From Strigamia acuminata (taxonomy: Eukaryota; Arthropoda; Chilopoda; Geophilomorpha; Linotaeniidae), in assembly GCA_949358305.1 (NCBI GenBank), contig OX442322.1, positions 9,050,001-9,114,000 on the forward strand: DNA of 64,000 nt. The letters are read 5' to 3'. Every line of letters begins with the position of its first letter. The first letter of the stretch is position 1. The position numbers were made by a program, and so were the translations under genes. Of the stretch, positions 1-11,300 are shown piece after piece. The notes below the pieces were generated by a model that saw only the letters and a list, made by a program, of their open reading frames with translations, was not told the DNA's origin and did no database searches.

Positions 1-89
1 ATCAACCACTATACAGTCTCGGGCGGTTTCCAGAGTTTGGTGACCAATTCGCCAGTCCTCCCCTGTGAGATCCAAGGTTGTTTGCTACA
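1..89 (+). repeat. 5' LTR tail of element F
   Basis: Identical by eye to the last 89 bases of the 3' LTR (31556-31644), ending TTTGCTACA. It is followed, after a 13-base spacer, by a primer-site motif. The exact match indicates a young insertion, though only 89 bases can be compared. Confidence 0.9.
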
Positions 90-102
90 GGGAGCTGTTT
101 TT

Positions 103-117
103 TGGTACCGTGATTCC
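103..117 (+). other. Primer-binding site of element F
   Basis: TGGTACCGTGATTCC lies 13 bases after the LTR end. It resembles the complement of a tRNA-His 3' end (TGG for CCA, then TGCCGTGA) with G to A at the fifth base. The same G to A change occurs in B-. The downstream CCAGGATTTCGT also follows the site in A-. Confidence 0.65.
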
Positions 118-308
118 AGGATTTCGTGCACGTGTGTACAGCGCGCATGGAAAAGAGGTCATTTGGATGTTCAGCAAGTGATTCAAGTGGGTTGGTGCGT
201 GCCAGTTGGTTCGTTTGTACGGCTGGTTCCGTGAGCGGCCGGCATCAAGTGCGCACGCCAGAGAGTCACGTGAGAGCGGCCATTGACGTCCTGAGTCTGC
301 CAAGTCAA

Positions 309-322
309 ACACAACGCAATGT
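309..322 (+). promoter_or_regulatory. Conserved leader block ACACAACGCAATGT, element F
   Basis: The same block occurs about 200-350 bases downstream of the primer site in B-, B+, C and D, in the leader region of E, and in a variant form in A. Its ATG opens a different short frame in each family, so the nucleotides rather than a peptide are conserved. Function unknown; packaging, dimerisation or splicing are candidates. Confidence 0.55.
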
Positions 323-474
323 GCAAGTTGAACAGCTACAGCCTGAAAGAAGAAGAACATTTTTAGTTATTAAAGTGTATTTTTGGTGGGCTGTTTTCTG
401 GGTTTTTGATGTGTTCCTTCTGGGGGGAGGGGAAGTGTGCTTTTTTGTATTTAAGTTAGCGTTTAAGTTTTGCA

Positions 475-502
475 CTCCATATAACTGCTTAAAGCAGGGG
501 AG
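475..502 (+). ncRNA. Leader hairpin of element F
   Basis: Outer arms CTCC/GGAG enclose inner arms CTGC/GCAG, with ATATAA between the 5' arms and TTAAA in the loop. The 28-base structure is matched in family A (42246-42273), where the inner arms are CTGG/CCAG and still pair. The compensating change supports a real RNA fold. It is a structural element of the transcript rather than an RNA gene. Confidence 0.55.
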
Positions 503-1027
503 TTTCTGTTTGAATTAAGTTAGAATTTAGTTTTGCCTTCCTGTTGTTGAGCTTGTCCAGGAGGTGTCAGTGTGGTGTGTACGAGTCAAGTCAAGCTGAG
601 CGGGACAATGCAATTGTCTTCAAGGAGCTTGTGGTTGCAAGGTCGCATCATGTGGTTGGCACATCAGGACGATGAAGACGGCTGGACAGTTAGCGGTGCA
701 AGCGGGTTGCTGGTCGGTGCAGACAAGTCAAATAACAAGTCACGCTCCAGTCAACTGAGCATTAACGCCAAGTCGTACGGGAAGGTGGACGCCTGCCGTC
801 AGGGCAGAAAAGAAAGAAGACAAGCTTTGCTTTTATTAGTTTAGAAAGAAGTTTGTTAAGATTGAGAGTTTTATCCAGGTGCTTTTGCGGTGTTTGGTTT
901 TTTGGTTTTGAAGTTGATACAGGCAGTTATGTTTAACGTTTTACTGTGTGAGCAGACTCGGTGCTTTGCGTGGGAGCGACCTGAGAGTATGGTCCCCTTG
1001 CTCAAGCAATTTGAGAAAGAGCCACGC

Positions 1028-1428
1028 TGTTGCGGTCAGTCAACAGGAACAGAGAAGAACTGAGATGTGGCGATTCGAAACTCCCGCCAACAAACTCAAA
1101 CGATCGTATAGTGAAATTCGTACGTGTACCGTGTGGAAATGCACTTGATTCGCCTCAAAATCTCCTGTTACATGAAGGTTTAACTGTTGGAAACACTTTT
1201 GCATGGTATCCAAGTGCTTGCTGATCCATTGGCCAGTCTGGGAAAAATGGTTCTCTACTCAGAACACATTGGAAATGGGTCAAAAGCAGAAAATACAAGA
1301 GTTAACATTAACACGACTATTTTAATCAAATATAAAATGGCAACTGAATAATTACACATTATCAATCAAAAGGCACGCAACAAGCCAATTGTCGTCAAAG
1401 TACAATAAAGAAAATACTCCGTTGCCAC
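1028..1428 (-). repeat. 3' LTR of A-, distal fragment
   Basis: Matches the corresponding part of the 5' LTR (17462 onward) apart from scattered differences. The rest of this LTR resumes at 10173. The last four bases, CCAC (1425-1428), are duplicated at 10169-10172 on the far side of element C. Confidence 0.92.
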
Positions 1429-3179
1429 TGTTGCCAGCAAGCAGTGATTGCTGCAAGAACCGGCAACTCACGCACCTCGTAATAAACATTCGAGCGATCA
1501 AATCTTCGCACAGCACTTTTAACTGCTCGACTCGATTGAAACCATTCTGACATCTGATAACGCATCTCATGTTTTCTGACTTGGCCCTCATTGTCCTCTC
1601 CATGTCGACCGAAACTCGAGAACCTGGCTTTTGCTCTAAACATGACGGTTGGCGGATATTCGGGCTCGAATATCAATATCGTCTTTCGCAAATCAAAGAT
1701 GGCGTAGATTCGAATCTCGCGCTCGTGTGAAAACGAAAAGAAACACTCGTTCTTATTTGCGAACAAAAATAAAACGATGTTTAATCGTTCAAATCAAAAC
1801 TATAACTACTTGTACAATATATAAACTCGTGCCACGAACTCTGATAACAATAAACGTCAACACGAGTACATTATTAATAAAATAAACAACAATATATCAA
1901 AACCCCAATGTCTCAAAACGGCCTCCGTACAAACAAAACAAGAACGGCCGTTGAGAGTTCAAATTACACCAAAAACTTATCTTTAATATCGAAAATCGTG
2001 CATATAAATAACTCAAACACTAATGATTATTTAATACAGCGAAAATGAATTGAAAGAAGGTGCAAACCTTCAAAATTAAAACCTCAACGAACATTGAATG
2101 GAAATCTCGAAAACCCGAAAACTGCTACATTTCGCCACGAGACGTCGCCTAATCAATGTAAACAAACACTTAATCTAATCAATCGCAATTCTCGCATCCC
2201 GGACATGGTCGCTGTTTTAATACGAATAAAGAATTCAAATGATGCATCCTCAACACTCCTTGTGCGCATTTAATAAATCTATTGCATAGCACGGAATTAA
2301 ATTCCCATCTCCCGCACCAAACCCAATGCTATTCGCGGGCGAGTTATGAAACCCGAACTCGACCGAAAAGATGCACGATGTCTCAAATCACGTGACACCC
2401 GACTAAACGATTAAATCTTATCCGAAACACAAAACAACGAAGAAATAATCAGCTAATCAATTCGAAATCGTAATAAAATCATACAGTAAAAACTTAATTC
2501 GAGCAAATCTTATTCTGAATCAAATTAAATCTCAACCGAAAACGAGGCTCGTTGTACCAACTGTCTTCTAATGGCGGATCTAGCCGATCAACGCTCCTTG
2601 GCGACCAACGAAGCTTCGCCTCGGCCCAACGCCGAATCATCGGACCTTAATCCACGGTAAATCACAACTAAAACTATTCATTTAATTACTGGAGTGGTTT
2701 CTAAACTAATGGATTTAAATTTACAGGTACAAACAACATCTTCCCGGGTGCGCTACGAGTTTCGCCAGACCAAAACGCTCGATAAACTGCGACGACTTCG
2801 CTTTTCGCTTTGAAACCCATCCTCGCCGTTATCGCCTTTAATTAGCGACCCAATGCCTGCCTGTACCGTGTCAGATAAGTTCTCGAAAATTATTCAAACT
2901 AACCGGAACCGAAATTAAAAACCTTAACTTTTCCTTTGTAGATAAATCCGATGCCCGAACTTAACACAAGATGGCGGACTGCGCTCACCTCTCATTTCCA
3001 ATGTTGCGAACTCTTCGAGAAATTGAGACTTTCAAAGAAACGAAATGACCGAAACGATTCAGCGAACCCCGACAACTTACAAGGTAAACATTCCAGAATG
3101 GTAATTCGAATCATGCAGATGAACCAAAGTTTCTTTCTCTTTTCTGAATATTAATTTTGTTGCGTATCTGCTCGCAACA
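1429..3179 (-). repeat. 3' LTR of element C
   Basis: 1751 bp, the same length as 8418-10168 and identical as far as I can read. On the minus strand it begins with the stem GTTGCG...CGCAAC and ends GGCAACA. It contains YY1-like motifs (AAGATGGCGG at 2968-2977). Open frames in it, such as 1395-1766, recur in the other LTR only because the DNA is duplicated. Confidence 0.95.
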
Positions 3180-6106
3180 TCGCTCCCACCAAAAAAGGAA
3201 GACGATAGCGGGGGGAAATTTATCCCTAATAAATTCACATCTTCTCTTTACTAGGACAGCCCATCTAACCTCGCTAATTACCACAAGTGACGTTGTGGAG
3301 ACGCTTAGCATGAACAACCGTCTCTCTTATCTGTACCCCGCAACCCATCCCCTCTCTCAGACTCCCATCTCGGTCCTTTCTATTCCTTCCAAGAGACCGA
3401 GTGTAAGGACCTAAGAGGGAGGGGAATAGGAAATACAGACACTCTCTATTATTTATGCAAACAAAACTATTTTCGATTCACAGCTTTTAATCGAAGGACG
3501 CCAATGAGATTCGGAAATTCTCTATCTTCTTCCAGAGAAGGAACCTTTTCAAAAAATGATGCTCTCGTGAAGAAGGAGAAACCACCTAACTTCCATAATC
3601 TCGATTGTCTACGCCTTTTGCTAATCTCAACCGGTAGCTCCCTAACGTCCCGTATCAAGCGAAGTTACATTGCATCAATTTAAATAGATCCCACTTCTCT
3701 TGAGAAAATCTGATCACCTCTTTTTCAAATTCCAGACTCTAACTCAATTCAATGGACGTCGTATTCTTGCGACTCATGACTCTCGACACGGCTCAACATT
3801 CACTTCACGTGCCGATGTTCTTTGACTATTTTTTTCTCTTATTCGGAGACAACGACTTCCGGACCACTTAAAATCCCTTTTACAAACCGGAATCGTCTTC
3901 TGTTAACTCTCGAATGTCTTAAAAAAATTCTCTTAAATTCTTAAAAAAAGGAAGTCAAGATTGCCGAACCAGTGGACCCAGCAACAGCGGACTTCTCTTA
4001 TTTGCTAATCCACTTCACTTGTTTTAGACAACAACCTTTACTATCAGCTCTGTAAATCTCTAACATTCTCCTATCTTAATTCTGCCTTTGAAAACTCCAT
4101 CAACTTTGTTTAAAAGAAAACCCTGTCAAGACCAATTACACCACATGCTGCTATTTTCTAATGGAGGGGTTAGTTTCCTGTTGTTATCCAGTCAAGGACA
4201 TTCGATATTTAACTGAATCCACCATAACTTGGGCTTATTCTAAGCACCCTGTATTTTATTTCCCGTGTTAAATGTTTGAGTTAAGGGTGAGGGAAGCCAT
4301 GAAGACTCTTCTATCTGTTATTTTTTCCACAATATAAAATCTTAGGATTAGGAAAACAGGAAATTAATCAAAAAAGTTTAGTGACCGTTCCTCTTCGGCG
4401 ACCGACGGCGTGCACTCCGCCGGTGGCCGGCAGGACTTTCCCGGACACATCTTGTCGTTTCCAATCCCAATTTTATTTTATATTCATATAATTCCCTCCC
4501 GACTCAAAAAAAAACAAGAAAGGAAGCTCTATTGCTAATCGGGTCCCAGTGACCAGGACACTTCGTGTAATCGCGAATTCGACTAAGGGACTAAGGGATT
4601 CGAGCAACCCATTGGTGTTTGCCATCTTGCATGTCGAAAAATCGATCATTCAAACGAAGAACCATTAGAATCACAAAGAGAGAAGGGGTGTAGAGGGACT
4701 TTATATCTGATTGTGTGCATGAAAGCACTGTCCTTGTAACATTAGCTAAGCTGACATGAACAGGTCCCGATATGTCCCCGCATTCGTTTTAACTCTAAAC
4801 AACTACATCAAATAGGAGAGCTTTCCATTTTCGTCTAATCCCGAGGGGAAAAGCGATTTATTCATCTAAATGGCTTGAAACTCCCATTATCTAGTTCAAC
4901 TGTTATGAAGGTCTAAGAGGTCAAGGTTTTCTATTCTATTTGCTTCTGTATGTATTTTCTAACCCTAAAAGAACAACGTAACCCATATGTGAGCACCGCA
5001 ATGCGAAGGACTTGTTTGCTAACTTCCAAACAGAAAGTCTTACAAAGCCATTACTTCACAAATTGAATCGGTTTTCTGAAAATGTCCAGAACTCTCAAGA
5101 TTCCCAGTGTTCAAAGGCGATTGCAGTTGGCTGCCCCTGAAGCAGGGCTTTCCAGAGGAAAAGGGAAAAAGGAGATACTTATAACAGAAAAACTAATCTA
5201 TCTCGTTCTGTTATTCTTGTGTTATATGTAAAGGATTTTCCTTTTAGTCAGGGTTTAAGTATGGTATGGATTGATATTTAGGAAGCGACAGCATGTATTT
5301 TGGCACGCTCGGCGCCAAGGAGTAGATCCACTTTTCGGGAGACTTCCCGAAACAAAGTGGCGAACTTTTCTAATACTGAAACTGTCAGAAAAAAAAACAA
5401 CTAAAGGTTAGATGAGGAGGAAGACTTTATTTTCTAAGATGCACCCAGCAGCAATGAATATCTCAACCGATCGGCTCATGTGGTTTTGACTAATGCCATA
5501 AATACTAACACCGACTGCGATATTTGACCAACACCTGAATTCGAATGTAATAGAAATTATAAATTCTTACGTCCAAACCTAATCTGCCCCCGATTTATTA
5601 AACTTGTTCTAACTGTAATATCCTGGAGAATAAGTATTTCTACTGTGAAGATCTTCTATGCTTTCAAAGAAATCGATCAGGAAACTTCCGAAACTTGAAA
5701 TCACTAAATTCTCGAGAGGAATTGTCTGTATTTTCTTTAATAAAGAGCTGTATATAAGGACTGGAAGAATAAACTAAACCATTTTCTATTTTCCTAAGTG
5801 ACGAGAAAATCGGGTTCTTTTCTGTTGGTTCTGGGGTCTTTAATTCTCAATAAACTGGGATTCGCTCCTTTTCTCTACTGAACCTTTTTACTGTCACCTT
5901 GTTTCTTCGGCTGACTTTACACGGCTCTTCCCAAATTAACAACCTCTTCGGACCAACTTGCACCGGACTAATTCTCTAATTGATTGCTCTAAAAAATCCT
6001 TTCAGTTTAATTTTTATGATCCCTTTTTATTCTATTAGCTGAGAGCTAATGATTGTTGCCTTTTCCTACTCTACAAGGAGGAAGATGGATCTCTATCTTT
6101 AGGTTT

Positions 6107-6490
6107 GTTGGACCACTGTTAACCAAATAAAACCTTTTCTCTAACCTAATACTTGGGCTTGATGGACCACTGTTAACCAACTAAAGCCTTTTTCTATTTC
6201 TGTCTTCTGTATAGGGGGGAATTTTCTTCTTTAAAACTTTATTATGCAACCTCGAGACTTTCCCGAGTTTCTCCCCTATCATTTTTCAATTCTTGAGGAG
6301 TGAATTTAGCGCGAAAGTCTCACGCGTCAATTACCCTCTCCTCATTATGCTAGTGAAACTCGACGGACCAACTGTTAACCGACTGAACTTCTTCTCACTT
6401 CTTCTAGTGAAGCTCGACGGACCAACTGTTAACCGACTGGACTTCTAAATTGCAAGCTTTCTAAATTAGACTGACCGTGCTGTTAACAGC
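6107..6490 (-). repeat. GTTAAC hairpin repeats in element C
   Basis: Four related units on the minus strand, at 6108-6126, 6161-6181, 6362-6383 and 6416-6437, have arms of GTTGG/CCATC or GTCGG/CCGTC type around a TTAAC-containing loop of 11-12 bases. The third base pair switches between T-A and C-G. A fifth site, 6479-6490, is the perfect palindrome GCTGTTAACAGC. Related units lie in element F at 20762-20874. Confidence 0.55.
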
Positions 6491-8036
6491 TCAAAAGAGA
6501 AAGTTTCTTGCTACTAAAGGAATCTCCAACAACCAATGTAATATTTTCTTTTTGTAGCTCGTTGCTTCGAAAATAAAGACAAAGAATCACTGAAAATTCC
6601 TGACGAACAACTTCTATTTCTAAACGGCCCTTTGCCAAAAAGGAAAATTAGTGTAAAGGTTTTACGTTCGTCTTTCTTATTCTGTACAATAAGATTTATC
6701 TCTCTTTGGTTCGATTTATTGCGAATCAACACCAACGGAACTTATTGCGCTCTTTTTCCGCCTGAGGAAGTATCAATTTCGATCCAAGTGACCAATTGGG
6801 ACCTCCCGCTAAGGCGATGCTGCATTTACAGACAATGACAAACTCTCTCGTTCCTTCATTAATCTGAAATTATTCTTGCGCGTGGCGAATCATTTTCTTC
6901 AACTAGCTTTCGACCCCCTTCAAAGCGCTTGGATACTTTAATAAAAGTAAAACCTCTTGAAGTCGACCATAGTTTTCTATTGCCACGGATGATGAAACCC
7001 AAAACTCCTTCTTTTATTCGGCGTCCCGAAAACTGAATAGAGAATCGAAATTCCACGCATCATCTCTTATTTCTTGCTAGCTAAATTTCCTCAAAATCCA
7101 GTGATTTATTCAACGTATAAACTTAGCTTGCACTACAACTTCTTATGCTATTCACGAGTTGGACCCTTAACCTGGGGTGTGCTAATTCTCTTTTCTGGTC
7201 CTTTAAAAGGCTGTCCAGCTTCTTAAATTATGCATACTCCCAAACGGATTCCAACCGCGTTCAAACTTAAGAGACTCGAAATTTTCTTTTCTATTAAAAC
7301 TCACATCAATCTCAAAATTGTCGATTGGGGGAACCCACGTCTTTATCTATAAAGGGAATTTATCTTTCTGCCCCTGTTCTATTTATCGTGGACATGTTCA
7401 TACTTAAATGCAACTTTCATAAACGTCGGAAATTAATTTCTAAACTCGTAATTGGAACTCAAATTTATCTCAACTCGTTTCACCTTTAATTCATCAACGT
7501 GACAAAATGAAAGGACTGACTAGAAACTTCAATCTCGAAAGAAAATCCCGTTCACAATAAAAAAAACCGACTAATTATGCATAAGCAATTGAAAATCAAT
7601 CCCCCCAAAAATAGACACACTTCGAACTTTGAATGTGATTCGCAAAACTCAACACTTAAAAGTTAAGATCGTAACGGAAATACTCCATATCGAACGGCGC
7701 TCACGAAATTGTCAGGTCGGAAACAACTCGAAAATATGCTAGTCTGAAAATCATACACACTAAAGTAAACTTTACAAGGCGTTTTTTCAATGACTCGTTT
7801 CATTAGGCAAGAGTGTCTTACGACCCTCGTTGAGCCCTGAAACAGAGCACGCCCCACAAATTAAGACTACCAATATACCGCACACCAAATCGAATCCGAC
7901 ATAACAACCCCGCAATACACATACACTAGCCGAACGAAACAAAAACCCCCAAAACAATCCTAAAACAACTCTAAACTAACTTAAAGCAAATAAACAATTC
8001 GAAAAAAGAAAACACAAGACTCTTCTCTTCTAGTGT

Positions 8037-8051
8037 CATTGCGTTGTGTAT
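8037..8051 (-). promoter_or_regulatory. Conserved leader block, element C
   Basis: Minus strand reads ACACAACGCAATGAC, about 340 bases from the primer site. It belongs to the same conserved block seen in F, B, D and E. Confidence 0.5.
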
Positions 8052-8392
8052 AACTTCTAGGCTCGCCCGAGATTCAGGGTTCCGATCGTTCCTCCTTCTT
8101 TGTACGCCGACTGCTTAATTTCCGCAACCTTCTTCATTCCGGTCCCGCGACGCCATTGTCCCTTCCGACGGCTCGACCGACGCTTTCGGATCAACCGACC
8201 TCCCGCGACGTATTTTTCCCAAATCTCTTTCGACTTGATTACCGCCCGACGAGAGACCGCTTGCCGCTTCGCCCTCAACCCATCAGTGCGGGCACTTCTC
8301 TGTTGACGTCGGCTGCTTGCTTTTGCGACCCTGGGACTTCTATTCTCCTCTGGTTGCTGGCTCTCTCCTCGTCTACCCGACGAATCCCGGTC

Positions 8393-8404
8393 ATCTACGG
8401 CACC
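8393..8404 (-). other. Primer-binding site of element C
   Basis: On the minus strand, TGGTGCCGTAGA lies about 13 bases after the LTR end. The first nine bases match the complement of the tRNA-His 3' end; the remainder departs from it. The site fixes the element's direction. Confidence 0.6.
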
Positions 8405-8417
8405 ACAAAAAGGGCTA

Positions 8418-10168
8418 TGTTGCCAGCAAGCAGTGATTGCTGCAAGAACCGGCAACTCACGCACCTCGTAATAAACATTCGAGCGATCAAATCTTCGCAC
8501 AGCACTTTTAACTGCTCGACTCGATTGAAACCATTCTGACATCTGATAACGCATCTCATGTTTTCTGACTTGGCCCTCATTGTCCTCTCCATGTCGACCG
8601 AAACTCGAGAACCTGGCTTTTGCTCTAAACATGACGGTTGGCGGATATTCGGGCTCGAATATCAATATCGTCTTTCGCAAATCAAAGATGGCGTAGATTC
8701 GAATCTCGCGCTCGTGTGAAAACGAAAAGAAACACTCGTTCTTATTTGCGAACAAAAATAAAACGATGTTTAATCGTTCAAATCAAAACTATAACTACTT
8801 GTACAATATATAAACTCGTGCCACGAACTCTGATAACAATAAACGTCAACACGAGTACATTATTAATAAAATAAACAACAATATATCAAAACCCCAATGT
8901 CTCAAAACGGCCTCCGTACAAACAAAACAAGAACGGCCGTTGAGAGTTCAAATTACACCAAAAACTTATCTTTAATATCGAAAATCGTGCATATAAATAA
9001 CTCAAACACTAATGATTATTTAATACAGCGAAAATGAATTGAAAGAAGGTGCAAACCTTCAAAATTAAAACCTCAACGAACATTGAATGGAAATCTCGAA
9101 AACCCGAAAACTGCTACATTTCGCCACGAGACGTCGCCTAATCAATGTAAACAAACACTTAATCTAATCAATCGCAATTCTCGCATCCCGGACATGGTCG
9201 CTGTTTTAATACGAATAAAGAATTCAAATGATGCATCCTCAACACTCCTTGTGCGCATTTAATAAATCTATTGCATAGCACGGAATTAAATTCCCATCTC
9301 CCGCACCAAACCCAATGCTATTCGCGGGCGAGTTATGAAACCCGAACTCGACCGAAAAGATGCACGATGTCTCAAATCACGTGACACCCGACTAAACGAT
9401 TAAATCTTATCCGAAACACAAAACAACGAAGAAATAATCAGCTAATCAATTCGAAATCGTAATAAAATCATACAGTAAAAACTTAATTCGAGCAAATCTT
9501 ATTCTGAATCAAATTAAATCTCAACCGAAAACGAGGCTCGTTGTACCAACTGTCTTCTAATGGCGGATCTAGCCGATCAACGCTCCTTGGCGACCAACGA
9601 AGCTTCGCCTCGGCCCAACGCCGAATCATCGGACCTTAATCCACGGTAAATCACAACTAAAACTATTCATTTAATTACTGGAGTGGTTTCTAAACTAATG
9701 GATTTAAATTTACAGGTACAAACAACATCTTCCCGGGTGCGCTACGAGTTTCGCCAGACCAAAACGCTCGATAAACTGCGACGACTTCGCTTTTCGCTTT
9801 GAAACCCATCCTCGCCGTTATCGCCTTTAATTAGCGACCCAATGCCTGCCTGTACCGTGTCAGATAAGTTCTCGAAAATTATTCAAACTAACCGGAACCG
9901 AAATTAAAAACCTTAACTTTTCCTTTGTAGATAAATCCGATGCCCGAACTTAACACAAGATGGCGGACTGCGCTCACCTCTCATTTCCAATGTTGCGAAC
10001 TCTTCGAGAAATTGAGACTTTCAAAGAAACGAAATGACCGAAACGATTCAGCGAACCCCGACAACTTACAAGGTAAACATTCCAGAATGGTAATTCGAAT
10101 CATGCAGATGAACCAAAGTTTCTTTCTCTTTTCTGAATATTAATTTTGTTGCGTATCTGCTCGCAACA
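8418..10168 (-). repeat. 5' LTR of element C
   Basis: 1751 bp, matching 1429-3179. Minus-strand start GTTGCG...CGCAAC, end GGCAACA. The near-perfect match indicates a recent insertion, as expected for an element inside another young element. Confidence 0.95.
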
Positions 10169-10172
10169 CCAC

Positions 10173-11243
10173 GGAACGGAGGAAATGCAATTTCAAGCAA
10201 AGACAACAAATTACGAGAAATGTATTAAAAATAATGTGTAATAGCTCAAAATGAGCACAAAAAACTCAGGAATAATAAAGTCTATCGTAACAACAAAATT
10301 CGTTAATCAAAACACTGAGAAAACAGCGAAAACAGTGATCGCTAGGCAGACAATTGGGCCTAACCAATCAAAGACAAGCAAAATGACATAATCATCAAGT
10401 TTGAATTCAAAGTCACACACAAAACCAAATAAGTAAAGATTTTGCATTGAAATACATTAAAACTAAATAGTACTAACACCAATTGAGATATAAAAACAAA
10501 GCGACATGAAAGATTTACAAATCATCGGCAAAATCCAACATGGCGTCCGGTAAACTCTACATTGGCGGCAAAACACAAGGTTTGAATTTCAACACAAGAA
10601 ATAACTTATGTAAACACTTTGAAATAAGTAAATAAGTTCAGGGAATGTAATTTCCCGCAAAACAAGACACTTTTTAATGAAAGAACACTTGAAATCAACC
10701 GCAAACCGAACGAAACGATCTTGGACGGCAACGCACATGCGGGGTCCGTCACGATCGCTCGTAGCAGAAAAACGGCTGTTCCGGGACGAAATTAGAGTGC
10801 ACGAATCAACAGATCACCCCCAAATTAGTCTAAAACAATGTCAAAAACAATTCTAACCATCAAAATTCCGTCCAAACGGAAGGTTAGAAGTTTGAACAAA
10901 AACCGAACTAGAACTTGAAATATGACGTCACGTCAATAACACTAGTGAACTGTTTAACGACAAATGCACCAAATTTCACCCGAAATCACACAAATTGATA
11001 GAAAATGAATAAAGTAACACAAAATCACGCAATAAACACTAGAAATAAATGCAATAAACAATGGAATATCCCATTTCATCAAACATCAGTATCTGAAAGC
11101 ACTAAAAACATTTTAATAATGCAAAAATCCTGTAAATAAAAACTGAAATGTTATGCAAAATAAAACACACTTTGGAAACATTTATTCAGACACAAATTGG
11201 CAATAAAAGTAGTTTCTAAATTATTCCACGTTGTTTGCAACAA
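10173..11243 (-). repeat. 3' LTR of A-, proximal fragment
   Basis: Continuation of the LTR fragment 1028-1428 after the element C insertion; 10169-10172 is the second CCAC. On the minus strand the LTR begins TGTTGCAAACAACG at 11243. A YY1-like AACATGGCGT lies at 10537-10546. Confidence 0.93.
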
Positions 11244-11300
11244 CGAATTGCCAGCGAGAAAGAGAGAGAAGAGAGATGAGAGAAGTCTGCAAAACACACA

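Larger units (their letters stand above)
90..1027 (+). other. Element F internal region, part 1 (leader)
   Basis: This is the 5' leader of F up to the A- insertion. It holds the primer site, the ACAACGC block near 309-322 and a hairpin at 475-502. The sense strand is rich in G and T. Open frames of up to 130 codons occur but none has recognisable domains, and the one at 126-518 runs through the hairpin. I see no supported gene. The last four bases, ACGC (1024-1027), are the left target duplication of A-. Confidence 0.7.
3180..8417 (-). other. Element C internal region, no gene found
   Basis: 5.2 kb without a long open frame on either strand; the longest are under 80 codons apart from one that crosses the LTR edge. 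The plus strand is rich in T and C, so the sense strand is purine-rich. Recognised contents are the primer site near 8404, the leader block at 8037-8051, and a run of GTTAAC-centred hairpin repeats at 6107-6490. The stretch next to the 3' LTR (3180-3206) is pyrimidine-rich in the sense direction. Nothing else is identifiable. Confidence 0.75.
1429..10168 (-). mobile_element. Element C: large LTR element without recognisable genes
   Basis: Two 1751-bp LTRs (1429-3179 and 8418-10168) that look identical by eye flank 5238 bp of internal DNA; the total is 8740 bp. The target duplication is CCAC. The primer site lies inside the right-hand LTR, so C reads on the minus strand. The uninterrupted LTR of A- at 17857-17885 shows the empty target site, differing there by one extra GGAAC unit. 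No Gag or Pol frame is present, which suggests a LARD-type element mobilised in trans. Confidence 0.93.

Noticed and set aside
6479-6490. GCTGTTAACAGC as a further member of the covarying hairpin set
   Set aside because: It is a perfect palindrome but has no 11-12 base loop like the other units, so I do not count it as evidence for covariation.
8057-8755. 232-codon minus-strand frame across the C 5' LTR edge and primer site
   Set aside because: It runs through LTR and primer site, and the LTR part recurs in the other LTR with a different continuation; a chance frame.
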